Assembly (NCBI RefSeq): GCF_034008635.1
Contig: NZ_CP125378.1
Location: 2,904,001-2,968,000 of the forward strand
From: Pseudomonas sp. P8_229
Lineage (GTDB): Bacteria > Pseudomonadota > Gammaproteobacteria > Pseudomonadales > Pseudomonadaceae
Direction of reading: 5' to 3'
Length of the DNA stretch: 64,000 nt
In this document: positions 29,143 through 38,015 of the stretch, piece by piece
Layout: every line of letters starts with the position of its first letter
Position numbering within the stretch: the stretch's first letter is position 1
Notes under the pieces: model-generated
Told to the model about the DNA's origin: nothing
Databases searched by the model: none
Seen by the model: only the letters and a program-made list of their open reading frames with translations
Translations under genes and position numbers: made by a program

Positions 29143-29769
29143 TCAGGCAGTCTTTTGCAGACCGGCGACGGTACGCGGCATGCCGACAAAACCGCGCAAG
29201 GCTTCGACCCGCGCCAGCCAGGCACGGACGTTGGCGTAGTCGTCCAGCGACACGTTGCCTTCCGGCGCATGGGCGATGTAGCTGTAGGCGGAAACGTCGG
29301 CGATGGTCGGCTCGCTGCCAGCCAGATACGAGGTCTTGCCCAGTTCCAGTTCCATCACCTTGAGCAGGTTGTGGGCACGGGTGATGAGTTCGTCAGCGTT
29401 CAGTTGCGCACCGAACACGGTGACCAGGCGTGCTGCGGCCGGCCCAAAGGCAATCGGCCCCGCTGCCACCGACAACCAGCGTTGCACCCGCGCAGCGCCC
29501 AGCGGATCGGTCGGCAGCCAGCGGCCATTGCCATACTTGAGCGCCAGATACACCAGAATCGCATTGGAGTCAGCCAACACCACACCGCCATCATCGATCG
29601 CCGGCACCTGACCAAAACTGTTGATCGCCAGAAACGGCGCTTGCTTGTGTTCGCCCTTGGCCAGATCGACCAGAATCAGTTCGGTCGGCAGTTGCAGCAG
29701 GGACAACATCAGCTCCACCCGATGGGCGTGGCCGGAACGCGGGAAGTTGTAGAGTTTGATCGCTTGCAT
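29143..29769 (-). CDS. Glutathione S-transferase family protein
   Basis: 208 residues. The N-terminal thioredoxin-like domain has [21 protein letters not shown] and the glutathione-binding cis-Pro/acidic element [20 protein letters not shown]; the C-terminal half is all-helical with [15 protein letters not shown]. It conjugates or transfers glutathione, but the substrate is unknown. It sits 59 bases before the oxidoreductase gene and behind the LysR gene, so the three may be one unit handling an electrophile or aromatic compound. The chosen ATG gives a family-typical start. Confidence 0.9.
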   Translation of the reverse strand: MQAIKLYNFPRSGHAHRVELMLSLLQLPTELILVDLAKGEHKQAPFLAINSFGQVPAIDDGGVVLADSNAILVYLALKYGNGRWLPTDPLGAARVQRWLSVAAGPIAFGPAAARLVTVFGAQLNADELITRAHNLLKVMELELGKTSYLAGSEPTIADVSAYSYIAHAPEGNVSLDDYANVRAWLARVEALRGFVGMPRTVAGLQKTA

Positions 29770-29872
29770 GGTCGACTCCGCTGGAGGTGGCGCCGCTTCG
29801 GGATGGCAGCACCGTTGGACGCCATCTTCCACTCATCCTCAAAGCAACAGAATTACCAGCAATCGCAATCGA

Positions 29873-30799
29873 TTATTTCACTGGATGAAATAACGCGGCG
29901 TTCTGCAACGCTGGGTGCTCGCGCAGCACCTTCACCGCATAGTCGACAAAACTGCGCACCCGAGCCGGCGCCTTGCGCCCGCCCTGATACACCACGTGGA
30001 TCGGCAGCGGCGGCAGTTCGAAGTCGGCGAGGACAATTTCCAGTTCGCCCGAGGCCACCTTGCCGGCCACCTGATAAGACAGCACCCGGGTCAGTCCCAA
30101 CCCCAGGCAGGCCGCCGCAATCGCCGCCTGATTGGCGGTAACCACCAGCCTCGGTTCGGGCCGCACGCTGATGGCCTCACCCTCATCGAGAAACGGCCAA
30201 CTGCGCAACTGGCCGATGGATGAGGTCGCCACCACCGGCGCACTGGCCAGGGCCTGCGGATGGGTCGGCCGACCGTGAGTGGCGAAATACCCCGGCGCAC
30301 CGCAGATTACCCGCCGCACTTCGCCGACGCGGATCGCGTGCTGATTGCTGTCCGGCAACTCACCGATGCGCACCGCGACATCGATGCCCTCCTCGACCAT
30401 GCTCACCACCCGATCGACCAGCAGCGCATTGATCGAAACGTCCGGGTATTGCGTCAGATAACTCGCCATCACTGGCGTGACAAACAGCTCGCCGAACAGC
30501 ACCGGCGCAGTCACCGTCAATTGCCCACGAGGCTGAGTGTGGCTGCCTGCGGCGGAGTCTTCCGCTTCCTGCACCTCGGCGAGAATTCTCCGACAGTCTT
30601 CCAGGTAACGCTGGCCGGCCTCGCTCAGGTGCACGCTGCGCGTGGTACGGATCAGCAATTGCGTACCAATGCGCTGCTCCAGCGCCGCCACCGCGCGGGT
30701 GACGCTGGCGGCCGACAACCCCAGGCGCCGCGCCGCAACGGCAAAGCCCTGCTCTTGAGCGACGACAGCGAAGACCTGCATTTCCTGGAAGCGATCCAT
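29873..30799 (-). CDS. LysR-family transcriptional regulator
   Basis: 308 residues. The winged helix-turn-helix is at residues 1-60 (MDRFQEMQVFAVVAQEQGFA, then VAARRLGLSAASVTRAVAALE), followed by the type 2 periplasmic-binding effector domain. It resembles the group of LysR proteins whose N-terminus starts MDRFxxMxxFxxV. An ATG 11 codons upstream is in frame, but the given start is standard. It is on the same strand as the GST and oxidoreductase, 103 bases upstream; whether it controls them is inference. Confidence 0.92.
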   Translation of the reverse strand: MDRFQEMQVFAVVAQEQGFAVAARRLGLSAASVTRAVAALEQRIGTQLLIRTTRSVHLSEAGQRYLEDCRRILAEVQEAEDSAAGSHTQPRGQLTVTAPVLFGELFVTPVMASYLTQYPDVSINALLVDRVVSMVEEGIDVAVRIGELPDSNQHAIRVGEVRRVICGAPGYFATHGRPTHPQALASAPVVATSSIGQLRSWPFLDEGEAISVRPEPRLVVTANQAAIAAACLGLGLTRVLSYQVAGKVASGELEIVLADFELPPLPIHVVYQGGRKAPARVRSFVDYAVKVLREHPALQNAALFHPVK

Positions 30800-31275
30800 G
30801 GTGTCCCCGAAGTGGATAAAAACTCGCGGCAATGGCTAATGCCGATCAGTTAAGCGAACTCAATGCTCAAAGCCACGAAGATCAATGGTGGGAGCGGGCC
30901 TGCTCGCGAAGACGTCGGCCCAGCAAACATTGATATTGACTGCCCCACCGCTTTCGCGAGCAAGCCCGCTCCCACAGGGGATCTGCGCTTGACTGATCGG
31001 CATTAGCGGCAATGGCTGCGATTTCTTGCGTGATGCTATCCAGCCTCGCGGCGCCAGAACCACTGCAACACCGCTGCCCATTATAGGCAGCACCCGCCCC
31101 GAGTCGGGTATTGGCGAACGACCGTCGATCCAGAATTGATATTTTTATTTTCAGCTGTATTGATGAATGATTTATTTCGTGTCATTTATAGCCTCGCCGA
31201 TCACAGGAATGATCCAGCGCGCCACTGCGGATGGCGGGCAACTGTTTCCCTAACGCCCTCCCAGGAGTCAACAAA
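30800..31275. other. Intergenic region before the amino-acid ABC operon
   Basis: A 476-base gap between the divergent LysR and ABC-transporter genes. It contains a REP pair (30888-30975), then an AT-rich stretch at about 31130-31190 that probably carries the ABC operon promoter, though no convincing -35/-10 pair is assigned. The CDS start is preceded by CCAGGAG. Confidence 0.5.
30888..30975. repeat. REP pair (inverted)
   Basis: GTGGGAGCGGGCCTGCTCGC and its inverted partner GCGAGCAAGCCCGCTCCCAC surround a 48-base spacer. Same family as the other REP pairs of the window. Confidence 0.87.
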
Positions 31276-32052
31276 ATGAACAAGACAGAACTTCTAGGTG
31301 CTCTGGCGCTGTGCGCGCTCAGCTTCTTGGCACATGCCGATGAAGACAGCCTGCGTATCGGTATCGAAGCCGCCTACCCACCCTTTTCTTTCAAGACACC
31401 TGAGGGCAATGTCAGCGGGTTCGACTACGACATCGGCAACGCCCTGTGCGAGGAAATGAAGGTCAAATGCGAGTGGGTCATTCAGGAGTTCGACGGCATG
31501 ATCCCATCGCTCAAGGTGCGCAAGATCGACGCCGTGCTGTCGTCGATGTCGATCACTGAAGACCGGATGAAGTCGGTCGACTTCAGCAAAAAGTACTACC
31601 ACACGCCGGGCAAGTTCGCGATGAAGGCCGGCAGCGTGATCAACGACCCGCTGGTGGACCTCAAGGGCAAGAAACTCGGCGTGCAACGCTCCTCGACCTA
31701 TGACCGGTTTGCCACCGAGCAACTGGAACAGGCCGGTGTCGTCGTGGTGCGCTACGGCTCACAGAACGAAGCCTTCCTCGACCTCGCCTCGGGACGTCTG
31801 GACGCCACCCTCGCCGACATCGTCAACACCGACGAAAGCTTCATCAAGACATCGGCCGGACAGGGTTTTGCACTGACCGGACCGGACATCAACGACCCGA
31901 AATACTTCGGTCGCGGTGCCGGGATTGCGGTGCGCAAGGGTGATGTCGCCAACGCTGCGCGCCTGAATGCGGCGATCGACGCCATCCGCGCCAACGGCAA
32001 GTACCAGCAAGTGATGGCCCGGTATTTCGCGTTCGATATCTACGGCGAATAA
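31276..32052 (+). CDS. Amino-acid ABC transporter substrate-binding protein (AotJ/ArgT/HisJ-like)
   Basis: 258 residues with a signal peptide ending at LAHA before DEDSLRIG. The mature part is a type 2 periplasmic-binding protein with IGIEAAYPPFSFKTPEGNVS and FDYDIGNALCEEM, typical of lysine/arginine/ornithine/histidine binders. The gene order substrate-binding protein, permease, permease, deacylase-like protein, ATPase equals that recalled for P. aeruginosa aotJQMOP. The start is preceded by AGGAG; an AAnAAnA-like run (31272-31279) overlaps the start and may be a Crc/Hfq target. Basic amino acid uptake is likely; exact ligand unknown. Confidence 0.92.
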   Translation: MNKTELLGALALCALSFLAHADEDSLRIGIEAAYPPFSFKTPEGNVSGFDYDIGNALCEEMKVKCEWVIQEFDGMIPSLKVRKIDAVLSSMSITEDRMKSVDFSKKYYHTPGKFAMKAGSVINDPLVDLKGKKLGVQRSSTYDRFATEQLEQAGVVVVRYGSQNEAFLDLASGRLDATLADIVNTDESFIKTSAGQGFALTGPDINDPKYFGRGAGIAVRKGDVANAARLNAAIDAIRANGKYQQVMARYFAFDIYGE

Positions 32053-32140
32053 ACCTTCGCCTCCGCTCGGCGCCGGCCTGCTGCGGGCGCTTTCGGCCTT
32101 GTCTTGCGCGCCTTGCGGCGCACGCTTGAGGAACTTCATC

Positions 32141-32830
32141 ATGCTCCACGGCTACGGATCGAGCATTCTCGATGGTGCCTGGCTGACCATTAACCTGGCC
32201 CTGACCTCCATGTCCCTGGCCATTGCCCTGGGCCTGATCGGTGCGGCGTTTCGCCTGTCGCCGCTCAAATGGCTGGCCATGCTCGGGGAAGGCTACACCA
32301 CCCTGATTCGCGGCATTCCCGATCTGGTGCTGATCTTGCTGATCTTCTATGGCGGCCAGGATCTGGTGAACCGCATCGCACTGGCATGCGGTTACACCCG
32401 CTACATCGACATCAACCCGTTCATCGCTGGCGTCTGCACCATGGGCTTCATTTTTGGCGCCTATCTCTCGGAAACCTTTCGCGGCGCCTTCATGGCCATC
32501 CCCAAAGGCCAGGCGGAGGCTGGCGCGGCCTACGGCATGCGCGGCACTCAGGTGTTCTGGCGGATTCTGGTGCCGCAGATGATTCGCTTCGCCATCCCGG
32601 GGTTCACCAACAACTGGCTGGTGCTGACCAAATCCACCGCGCTGATTTCGGTCATCGGCCTGCAGGACATGATGTTCAAGGCCAAGAACGCCGCCGACGC
32701 GACCCACGAGCCGTTCACCTTTTTCATTGCGGTGGCGGCGCTGTACCTGATGCTCACCAGCCTGTCGCTGCTGGTGCTGCGCGCACTGGAAAAACACTAT
32801 TCGGTCGGCATCAAAGCCGCCGAACTGTGA
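32141..32830 (+). CDS. Amino-acid ABC transporter permease (AotQ/HisQ-like)
   Basis: 229 residues with about five membrane helices and the cytoplasmic EAA loop (GAAYGMRGTQVFWRILVPQM). The N-terminus GAWLTINLALTSMSLAIALG is typical of HisQ-type permeases. ATG at 32141 follows TTGAGGAA; an ATG 14 codons upstream lies in a GC-rich stretch and is less likely. The 88-base gap from the substrate-binding gene contains GC-rich inverted segments that could reduce downstream expression. Confidence 0.9.
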   Translation: MLHGYGSSILDGAWLTINLALTSMSLAIALGLIGAAFRLSPLKWLAMLGEGYTTLIRGIPDLVLILLIFYGGQDLVNRIALACGYTRYIDINPFIAGVCTMGFIFGAYLSETFRGAFMAIPKGQAEAGAAYGMRGTQVFWRILVPQMIRFAIPGFTNNWLVLTKSTALISVIGLQDMMFKAKNAADATHEPFTFFIAVAALYLMLTSLSLLVLRALEKHYSVGIKAAEL

Positions 32831-32843
32831 GGAGAACCTGCCC

Positions 32844-33542
32844 ATGATTCTCGACTACAACCTGATCTGGGAAAACTTGCCGCTGTATTTCAATGGCGCC
32901 TTGTTGACCCTCAAAGTGCTGTGCATTTCCCTGAGCCTGGGGCTGGTCCTGGCGGTGCCTCTGGCGCTGATGCGGGTGTCGCGCTCGCCGCTGATCAACT
33001 TCCCGGCGTGGCTTTACACCTACGTTATTCGCGGCACACCGATGCTGGTGCAACTGTTCCTGATCTATTACGGCCTGGCGCAGTTCGAAGCGGTGCGGCA
33101 CAGCGTGCTCTGGCCTTACCTCTCCAGCGCCACTTTTTGTGCCTGCCTGGCGTTCGCCATCAATACCAGTGCCTACAGCGCGGAGTTGCTGGCGGGCAGC
33201 CTGAAGTCCACCGCCCACGGCGAAATCGAAGCCGCCAGGGCGATGGGCATGTCCCGCCTGACCCTGTACCGGCGCATTCTGCTGCCGTCAGCGTTGCGCC
33301 GGGCATTGCCGCAGTACAGCAACGAAGTGTTGATGATGCTGCAAACCACCAGCCTGGCCTCCATCGTCACGCTGGTGGATATCACTGGCGCGGCGCGCAC
33401 GGTCAGCTCGCGGTTCTATATGCCGTTCGAAGCGTTTATCACCGCCGGCCTCGTCTACCTCGCCCTGACTTTCATTCTGGTGCGCCTGTTCAAGCTGGCC
33501 GAGCGCCACTGGCTGGCGTATCTGGCACCGCGCAAGCACTAA
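32844..33542 (+). CDS. Amino-acid ABC transporter permease (AotM/HisM-like)
   Basis: 232 residues with about five membrane helices. The EAA loop is EAARAMGMSRLTLYRRILLP, and the N-terminus (LPLYFNGALLTLKVLCISLS) and RGTPMLVQLFLIYYGLAQFE are typical of HisM-type partners. It pairs with the preceding permease to form the membrane channel. The start follows GAGGAG; 13 bases separate the two genes. Confidence 0.91.
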   Translation: MILDYNLIWENLPLYFNGALLTLKVLCISLSLGLVLAVPLALMRVSRSPLINFPAWLYTYVIRGTPMLVQLFLIYYGLAQFEAVRHSVLWPYLSSATFCACLAFAINTSAYSAELLAGSLKSTAHGEIEAARAMGMSRLTLYRRILLPSALRRALPQYSNEVLMMLQTTSLASIVTLVDITGAARTVSSRFYMPFEAFITAGLVYLALTFILVRLFKLAERHWLAYLAPRKH

Positions 33543-33551
33543 GGAGCTGAC

Positions 33552-34664
33552 ATGGAAAAAATTCAATACCCGTTGCCGTGGAGCGCTTCGGGCACTGAAC
33601 GGACACTCTCGGTGTTCCGTTTTGGCGCCGGGCCACGCAAGGCATACATTCAGGCGTCGTTGCATGCTGACGAGCTGCCGGGCATGCGCGTGGCCGTCGA
33701 GCTCAAGCGTTGCCTGCTCGAACTGGAAGCTCAGGGGCGCCTGAACGGCGTGATCGAACTGGTGCCGATGGCCAACCCCATCGGCATCGCCCAGATGTTC
33801 CAGGCCACGCATCAAGGTCGCTTCGAGTTCGCCAGCGGCAAGAATTTCAATCGTGACTTCCCGGAGTTGGCCGAAGCCGTGGCACCGCTGCTCGAAGGTC
33901 GCCTGGGCGATGATGCCGACGCCAACGTCGCGCTGATCCGCCGTGCATTGATCGACATCCTCGGCGACATGCCGCCACCGACCTCGGAGCTCGATGGCCT
34001 GCGTCGCCTGTTGCTGCAACACGCCTGTGACGCCGACGTTGTGCTGGATCTGCACTGCGATTTCGAGTCGGTGATGTTGCTCTACACCATGCCGCAACAC
34101 TGGCCGCGCCTGCATTCACTGGCGGCGCGCCTGGGCGCCGAGGTCACGCTGCTGGCCGAAGATGCCGGCGGCAGTGCGTTCGACGAGGCTTGCGCGATTC
34201 CGTGGCTACGCCTGACCGAGCTGTTCCCCGAAGCCAATATTCCCCTCGCCTGCGCGGCCACCACCATCGAGTTGCGCGGCATGGCCGACACCGAGCGCGA
34301 ACCCTGCACCGCCAGCGCGCAGGCGATTCTTGGCTATCTCGCCGAGCAGGGCCTGATCCGTGGTGAATGGCCGCCAGCGCCGCCCAGTCAGTGCCAGGCG
34401 ATGCCGTTTGCGGGTGCGCAATACGCTTACGCGCCGCATCCGGGGGTGGTGAGTTTCCTGCAACCCGTGGGCGCACGGGTCAAGATCGGCGACCCGCTGT
34501 TCGAAATCCTTGATCCGCTGAACGACCGCCACAGCATCGTGCGCGCCAGCACCGACGGCGTGCTCTATGCCCGCGAACGCCTGCGCTTTGCCCAGCCCGG
34601 TCTGTGGCTGGCCAAGGTCGCCGGCTTCACCCCTATTCGCCAAGGCCGCTTGCTCAGCGACTGA
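33552..34664 (+). CDS. AstE/aspartoacylase-family zinc deacylase (AotO-like)
   Basis: 370 residues, succinylglutamate desuccinylase/aspartoacylase family. The zinc ligands are in QASLHADELPGM (His-x2-Glu) and VLDLHCDFES (His), with NFNRDFPEL supplying conserved Asn/Arg. A C-terminal beta-rich part (from about residue 290) contains VGARVKIGDPLFEI. Family members hydrolyse N-acylated amino acids such as succinylglutamate or acetylaspartate. Its place inside an amino-acid ABC operon equals aotO of P. aeruginosa and suggests that the transporter may import acylated amino acids. Substrate unknown. The start follows AAGGAG. Confidence 0.88.
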   Translation: MEKIQYPLPWSASGTERTLSVFRFGAGPRKAYIQASLHADELPGMRVAVELKRCLLELEAQGRLNGVIELVPMANPIGIAQMFQATHQGRFEFASGKNFNRDFPELAEAVAPLLEGRLGDDADANVALIRRALIDILGDMPPPTSELDGLRRLLLQHACDADVVLDLHCDFESVMLLYTMPQHWPRLHSLAARLGAEVTLLAEDAGGSAFDEACAIPWLRLTELFPEANIPLACAATTIELRGMADTEREPCTASAQAILGYLAEQGLIRGEWPPAPPSQCQAMPFAGAQYAYAPHPGVVSFLQPVGARVKIGDPLFEILDPLNDRHSIVRASTDGVLYARERLRFAQPGLWLAKVAGFTPIRQGRLLSD

Positions 34665-34682
34665 TGCCAGAGAGTTCAAATC

Positions 34683-35447
34683 ATGTACAAACTTGAAATT
34701 CAGGACCTGCACAAAAGCTACGGCGCCCACCAGGTACTCAAGGGCGTGTCCCTGCAGGCCCAGGCCGGTGATGTGATCAGCATCATTGGCTCCAGTGGCT
34801 CGGGCAAAAGCACCTTCCTGCGTTGCATCAACCTGCTGGAGCAGCCGAACGCCGGCAACATTGTGCTCAATGGCGAGCCGCTCAAACTGGTGACCAACAA
34901 ACTCGGCGGGCTCAAGGCAGCCGAACCCCGGCAGTTGCAACGCATGCGCTCACGGCTGTCGATGGTGTTTCAGCACTTCAACCTGTGGTCGCACATGAGC
35001 GCCCTGGAAAACGTCATGGAAGCGCCAGTGCATGTGCTGGGCGTTGGCAAGAAAGAGGCCCGGGAAAAAGCCGAGCATTATTTGAACAAAGTCGGCGTGG
35101 CGCATCGCAAGGATGCCTGGCCCGCCCACATGTCCGGGGGCGAGCAGCAGCGGGTGGCGATTGCTCGCGCACTGGCGATGGAACCGGAGGTGATGCTGTT
35201 CGACGAGCCGACCTCGGCACTCGACCCCGAACTGGTGGGGGAAGTGCTCAAGGTCATGCAGGACCTCGCCCAGGAAGGCCGCACCATGGTGGTCGTGACC
35301 CACGAAATGGGCTTCGCCCGCGAGGTCTCCAATCAACTGGTGTTCCTCCACAAAGGCCTGGTTGAAGAGCGTGGCGACCCGCGTGAAGTGCTGATCAATC
35401 CACAGTCCGAACGCCTCCAGCAGTTTCTGGCCGGGAGCCTGAAGTAA
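34683..35447 (+). CDS. Amino-acid ABC transporter ATP-binding protein (AotP/HisP-like)
   Basis: 254 residues. Walker A is GSSGSGKSTFLRC, the signature is MSGGEQQRVAIARAL, Walker B is VMLFDEPTSALDPEL, and the switch His is in VVVTHEMGFAREV. The insert EPLKLVTNKLGGLKAAEPRQ is typical of the HisP/AotP group. It energises the permease pair and completes the transporter. The start lies 18 bases after the deacylase stop. Confidence 0.94.
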   Translation: MYKLEIQDLHKSYGAHQVLKGVSLQAQAGDVISIIGSSGSGKSTFLRCINLLEQPNAGNIVLNGEPLKLVTNKLGGLKAAEPRQLQRMRSRLSMVFQHFNLWSHMSALENVMEAPVHVLGVGKKEAREKAEHYLNKVGVAHRKDAWPAHMSGGEQQRVAIARALAMEPEVMLFDEPTSALDPELVGEVLKVMQDLAQEGRTMVVVTHEMGFAREVSNQLVFLHKGLVEERGDPREVLINPQSERLQQFLAGSLK

Positions 35448-35556
35448 GCCCGGCGGCGCGCTCGGCTTTGCCCTGCAACGGTTGGCTTCGGATACACTCC
35501 CGCCAACCTTGTCAGGCGCAGCCCTTCTCTCACTTTCAGGAACTGTTGATCCGGAT

Positions 35557-36465
35557 ATGCCCAGCCCATCGAAAGACACCACTGTCTATGCCGCGCCGGT
35601 CATGCGCAAACTGGCGGAAATCGTTGCCGAGCTGCCGCCGTCGCTGCGCAAGGTGGCTGACTTCATCCTGCGACATCCGCTCAAGGCCGCGACGCTGACC
35701 ATCGAAGAAATGGCCCACGAGACATCGACCTCTCCGGCCGCCGTCAACCGTCTGGCAAAGGCGATGGACCTCGGTGGCTACATGGGCATGAAGGCTGAGT
35801 TGATGGCTACGCTGCAGCAGATGGTGTCGCCGGTCGACAAGCTGCGCAATGAACTGGCGCATCGTCCGGGCGGAGCGTTCGGTCTGCATGAACAGATCGA
35901 GAGCGCCAGCAGTAACCTGTCCACCACGGCGACCAATAACGACGCCGCCGCGTTCGAAGCGTTCGTCACCCGGCTGACCACCGCGCGCAAGATCTACATC
36001 CTCGGCTTCGGCAACAGTGTCTACTTCGCCGGCCTCGCCGCCTCGACGCTGATGCCGTTCTGCGCAGATGCCACCGCCATCAGCATGGAGGGCGGCAACG
36101 AAAATGCCGCGTACCGACTGGCCGCGATCACGGATCAGGACGTGTTGCTGGCGATTTCCCTGCCGCGTTATTCCCTCGACACCCTGCAACTCGCTCGCTT
36201 CGCCAACGAACGCGGTGCGGCGGTGCTGGCGATCACCGACTCACCGGCCTCGCCGCTCACCAGTATTGCCGAGCATGTGCTGTTTGCGCCTTGCGATCAC
36301 CCGGTGCTGACCAGCTCCAATGTCGCCATGCTGGCGTTGATCGAAGGACTGGTCGCTGGGGTGATGGCGCGTAACAAGGAAGCGGTCAAACTGGCGACCG
36401 AACTGACCGAAAGTGTGATGTCTTACCTGCACATCCCCAACGGCAGCAAAGCCCCGAAGAAGTGA
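35557..36465 (+). CDS. RpiR-family transcriptional regulator (HTH-6 plus SIS domain)
   Basis: 302 residues. Residues about 10-90 form an RpiR-type helix-turn-helix (MRKLAEIVAELPPSLRKVAD, then TIEEMAHETSTSPAAVNRLA); residues about 120-260 form a SIS sugar-phosphate-binding domain (KIYILGFGNSVYFAGLAAS). SIS domains usually bind sugar phosphates, which contrasts with the amino-acid transporter it follows 110 bases downstream. In P. aeruginosa the aot operon ends with argR instead. The ligand and target genes are unknown. The in-frame ATG 25 codons upstream lies in a poorly conserved stretch, so the MPSPSKD start is used. Confidence 0.9.
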   Translation: MPSPSKDTTVYAAPVMRKLAEIVAELPPSLRKVADFILRHPLKAATLTIEEMAHETSTSPAAVNRLAKAMDLGGYMGMKAELMATLQQMVSPVDKLRNELAHRPGGAFGLHEQIESASSNLSTTATNNDAAAFEAFVTRLTTARKIYILGFGNSVYFAGLAASTLMPFCADATAISMEGGNENAAYRLAAITDQDVLLAISLPRYSLDTLQLARFANERGAAVLAITDSPASPLTSIAEHVLFAPCDHPVLTSSNVAMLALIEGLVAGVMARNKEAVKLATELTESVMSYLHIPNGSKAPKK

Positions 36466-36473
36466 TGCGTGGC

Positions 36474-36502
36474 AGGGACGCGCGCAGATCGCGGACGTCC
36501 CT
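36474..36502. terminator. Possible bidirectional hairpin between rpiR-like gene and permease
   Basis: AGGGACG and CGTCCCT form a 7-base-pair stem around a 15-base loop between the two converging genes. The T-run is weak (TTCTGT), so termination is not certain. Confidence 0.4.
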
Positions 36503-36511
36503 TCTGTCAGA

Positions 36512-37918
36512 TCAGGGCTGAGAAACCGGCTGATCGCTGGTCACGCGGGCAGCCTGGGCGGCCGCCGGTTTGACCCATGTCAGATAGGCCAGCACCAGCA
36601 ACACGATCCAGACCACACCAACGATCAACGCCGCCTGGGTGTCCGGGAAGTAACCCAGCACGCCGAAGACGAACAGCATGAAGGCAATGGCCGCCATCGG
36701 TGCATAAGGCCAGAACGGCACCGGGAACTTCAGCTGCGCGACCTGCTCGGCACTCATGGAACGCCGCATGGCCACCTGGGTGAACAGAATCATCAGCCAG
36801 ACCCACACCGTGGCAAAGGTCGCGATAGAGGCGATCAGCAGGAACACGTTTTCCGGGATCAGGTAGTTCAGCAACACGCCCAGCAGCAGCGCGCAGCTCA
36901 TCACGATAACCGTCAGCCATGGCACGCCATTGCGCGACAGCTGAGCAAAGCCTTTGGGTGCATGCCCTTGCTGAGCCAGACCGTACATCATGCGCCCCGC
37001 ACCGAAGATGTCGCTGTTGATCGCCGAGACCGCCGCCGAGATCACCACAATGTTCAGAATGGTGGCCGCCGAGCTGATACCCAGATGGTCAAAAATCTGC
37101 ACGAACGGGCTGCCCTGGCTGCCGATCTGTTGCCACGGAAAGATCGACATCAGCACCAGCATCGTCAGCACATAAAACAGCAGGATGCGCAGCGGCACGG
37201 CGTTGATCGCCTTGGGCAGCACACGATGCGGGTCCTTGGCTTCACCGGCAGTCACACCGATGATTTCGATACCACCGAAGGCAAACATCACCACGGCAAA
37301 CGAGGCGATCAGGCCGCCCACGCCATTGGGCATGAAGCCGCCCTGGGTCCACAGGTTGCTGATATCGGTCGCCTGACCGGGAGCCGTGCTGATACCGAAC
37401 AACATGATGCCGAAGCCGCCGAGGATCATCGCGACGATGGCCGCGACCTTGAGCAACGACAACCAGAACTCCATTTCACCGAAGACTTTGACGTTGCACA
37501 GGTTCAGGCCGCCGACCACCGACACGATGCCCAGCACCCAGATCCAGCGCGAAACCTCCGGAAACCAGAAGCCCATGTAGATACCGAACGCCGTCACATC
37601 GGCCATGCCGACGATGACCATTTCAAACGCGTAGGTCCAACCGAGGATGAAGCCCGCCATGGGCCCCAGATAGGTACTTGCGTAATGCCCGAACGAACCG
37701 GCGACCGGGTTGTGCACCGCCATCTCGCCAAGGGCGCGCATGACCATGAACACCGCCGCGCCACCGATCAGGTAGGCGAGCAGAACGGCGGGACCGGCCA
37801 TCTGGATGGCCGAGGCAGAACCATAGAACAGCCCGGTACCGATCGCCGACCCCAGGGCCATGAAGCGAATATGTCGGGCAGAGAGCCCGCGTTTCAAACC
37901 TTTTGCTGGCTGCTGCAT
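36512..37918 (-). CDS. APC-family amino-acid permease, likely HutT/ProY-like histidine transporter
   Basis: 468 residues with 12 predicted membrane helices. The N-terminal [20 protein letters not shown] and [20 protein letters not shown] are amino-acid/polyamine/organocation family signatures, closest in feel to ProY, GabP and HutT. Location directly behind hutU-hutH suggests histidine or urocanate uptake, as recalled for the permease linked to hut in P. putida. The start follows AAGGACG. The leader holds overlapping AAnAAnAA runs, a possible Crc/Hfq target. A REP-like hairpin separates it from hutH, so its expression may partly differ. Confidence 0.88.
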   Translation of the reverse strand: MQQPAKGLKRGLSARHIRFMALGSAIGTGLFYGSASAIQMAGPAVLLAYLIGGAAVFMVMRALGEMAVHNPVAGSFGHYASTYLGPMAGFILGWTYAFEMVIVGMADVTAFGIYMGFWFPEVSRWIWVLGIVSVVGGLNLCNVKVFGEMEFWLSLLKVAAIVAMILGGFGIMLFGISTAPGQATDISNLWTQGGFMPNGVGGLIASFAVVMFAFGGIEIIGVTAGEAKDPHRVLPKAINAVPLRILLFYVLTMLVLMSIFPWQQIGSQGSPFVQIFDHLGISSAATILNIVVISAAVSAINSDIFGAGRMMYGLAQQGHAPKGFAQLSRNGVPWLTVIVMSCALLLGVLLNYLIPENVFLLIASIATFATVWVWLMILFTQVAMRRSMSAEQVAQLKFPVPFWPYAPMAAIAFMLFVFGVLGYFPDTQAALIVGVVWIVLLVLAYLTWVKPAAAQAARVTSDQPVSQP

Positions 37919-37931
37919 TTTTCGTCCTTAT

Positions 37932-37939
37932 TTATTTTT
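37932..37939 (-). promoter_or_regulatory. Possible Crc/Hfq (catabolite repression) target in the permease leader
   Basis: On the minus strand the leader reads AATAAAAATAAATAAGG just before the start, containing the AAnAAnAA pattern recalled as Crc/Hfq target. Adenine-rich leaders are common, so this is tentative. Confidence 0.35.
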
Positions 37940-37957
37940 ATTCGACGCAAAAATCGA

Positions 37958-38008
37958 ATCGCCAGCAGGCTGACTCCCACCGATGGTGGAAGCTGGCCGG
38001 CTGGCGAT
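37958..38008. repeat. REP-like inverted pair between hutH and the permease
   Basis: ATCGCCAGCAGGCTGACTCC and GGAAGCTGGCCGGCTGGCGA face each other across a few bases. It is a divergent REP variant between two genes of the same strand and can form an imperfect hairpin. Confidence 0.7.
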
Positions 38009-38015
38009 GAGGCAC

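Noticed and set aside
29985..30000. CACGTG in the LysR gene and other CACGTG sites (20015, 25425, 38290, 41800) as further parS sites
   Set aside because: Only the central six bases match; the flanking GTTC/GAAC arms are missing.
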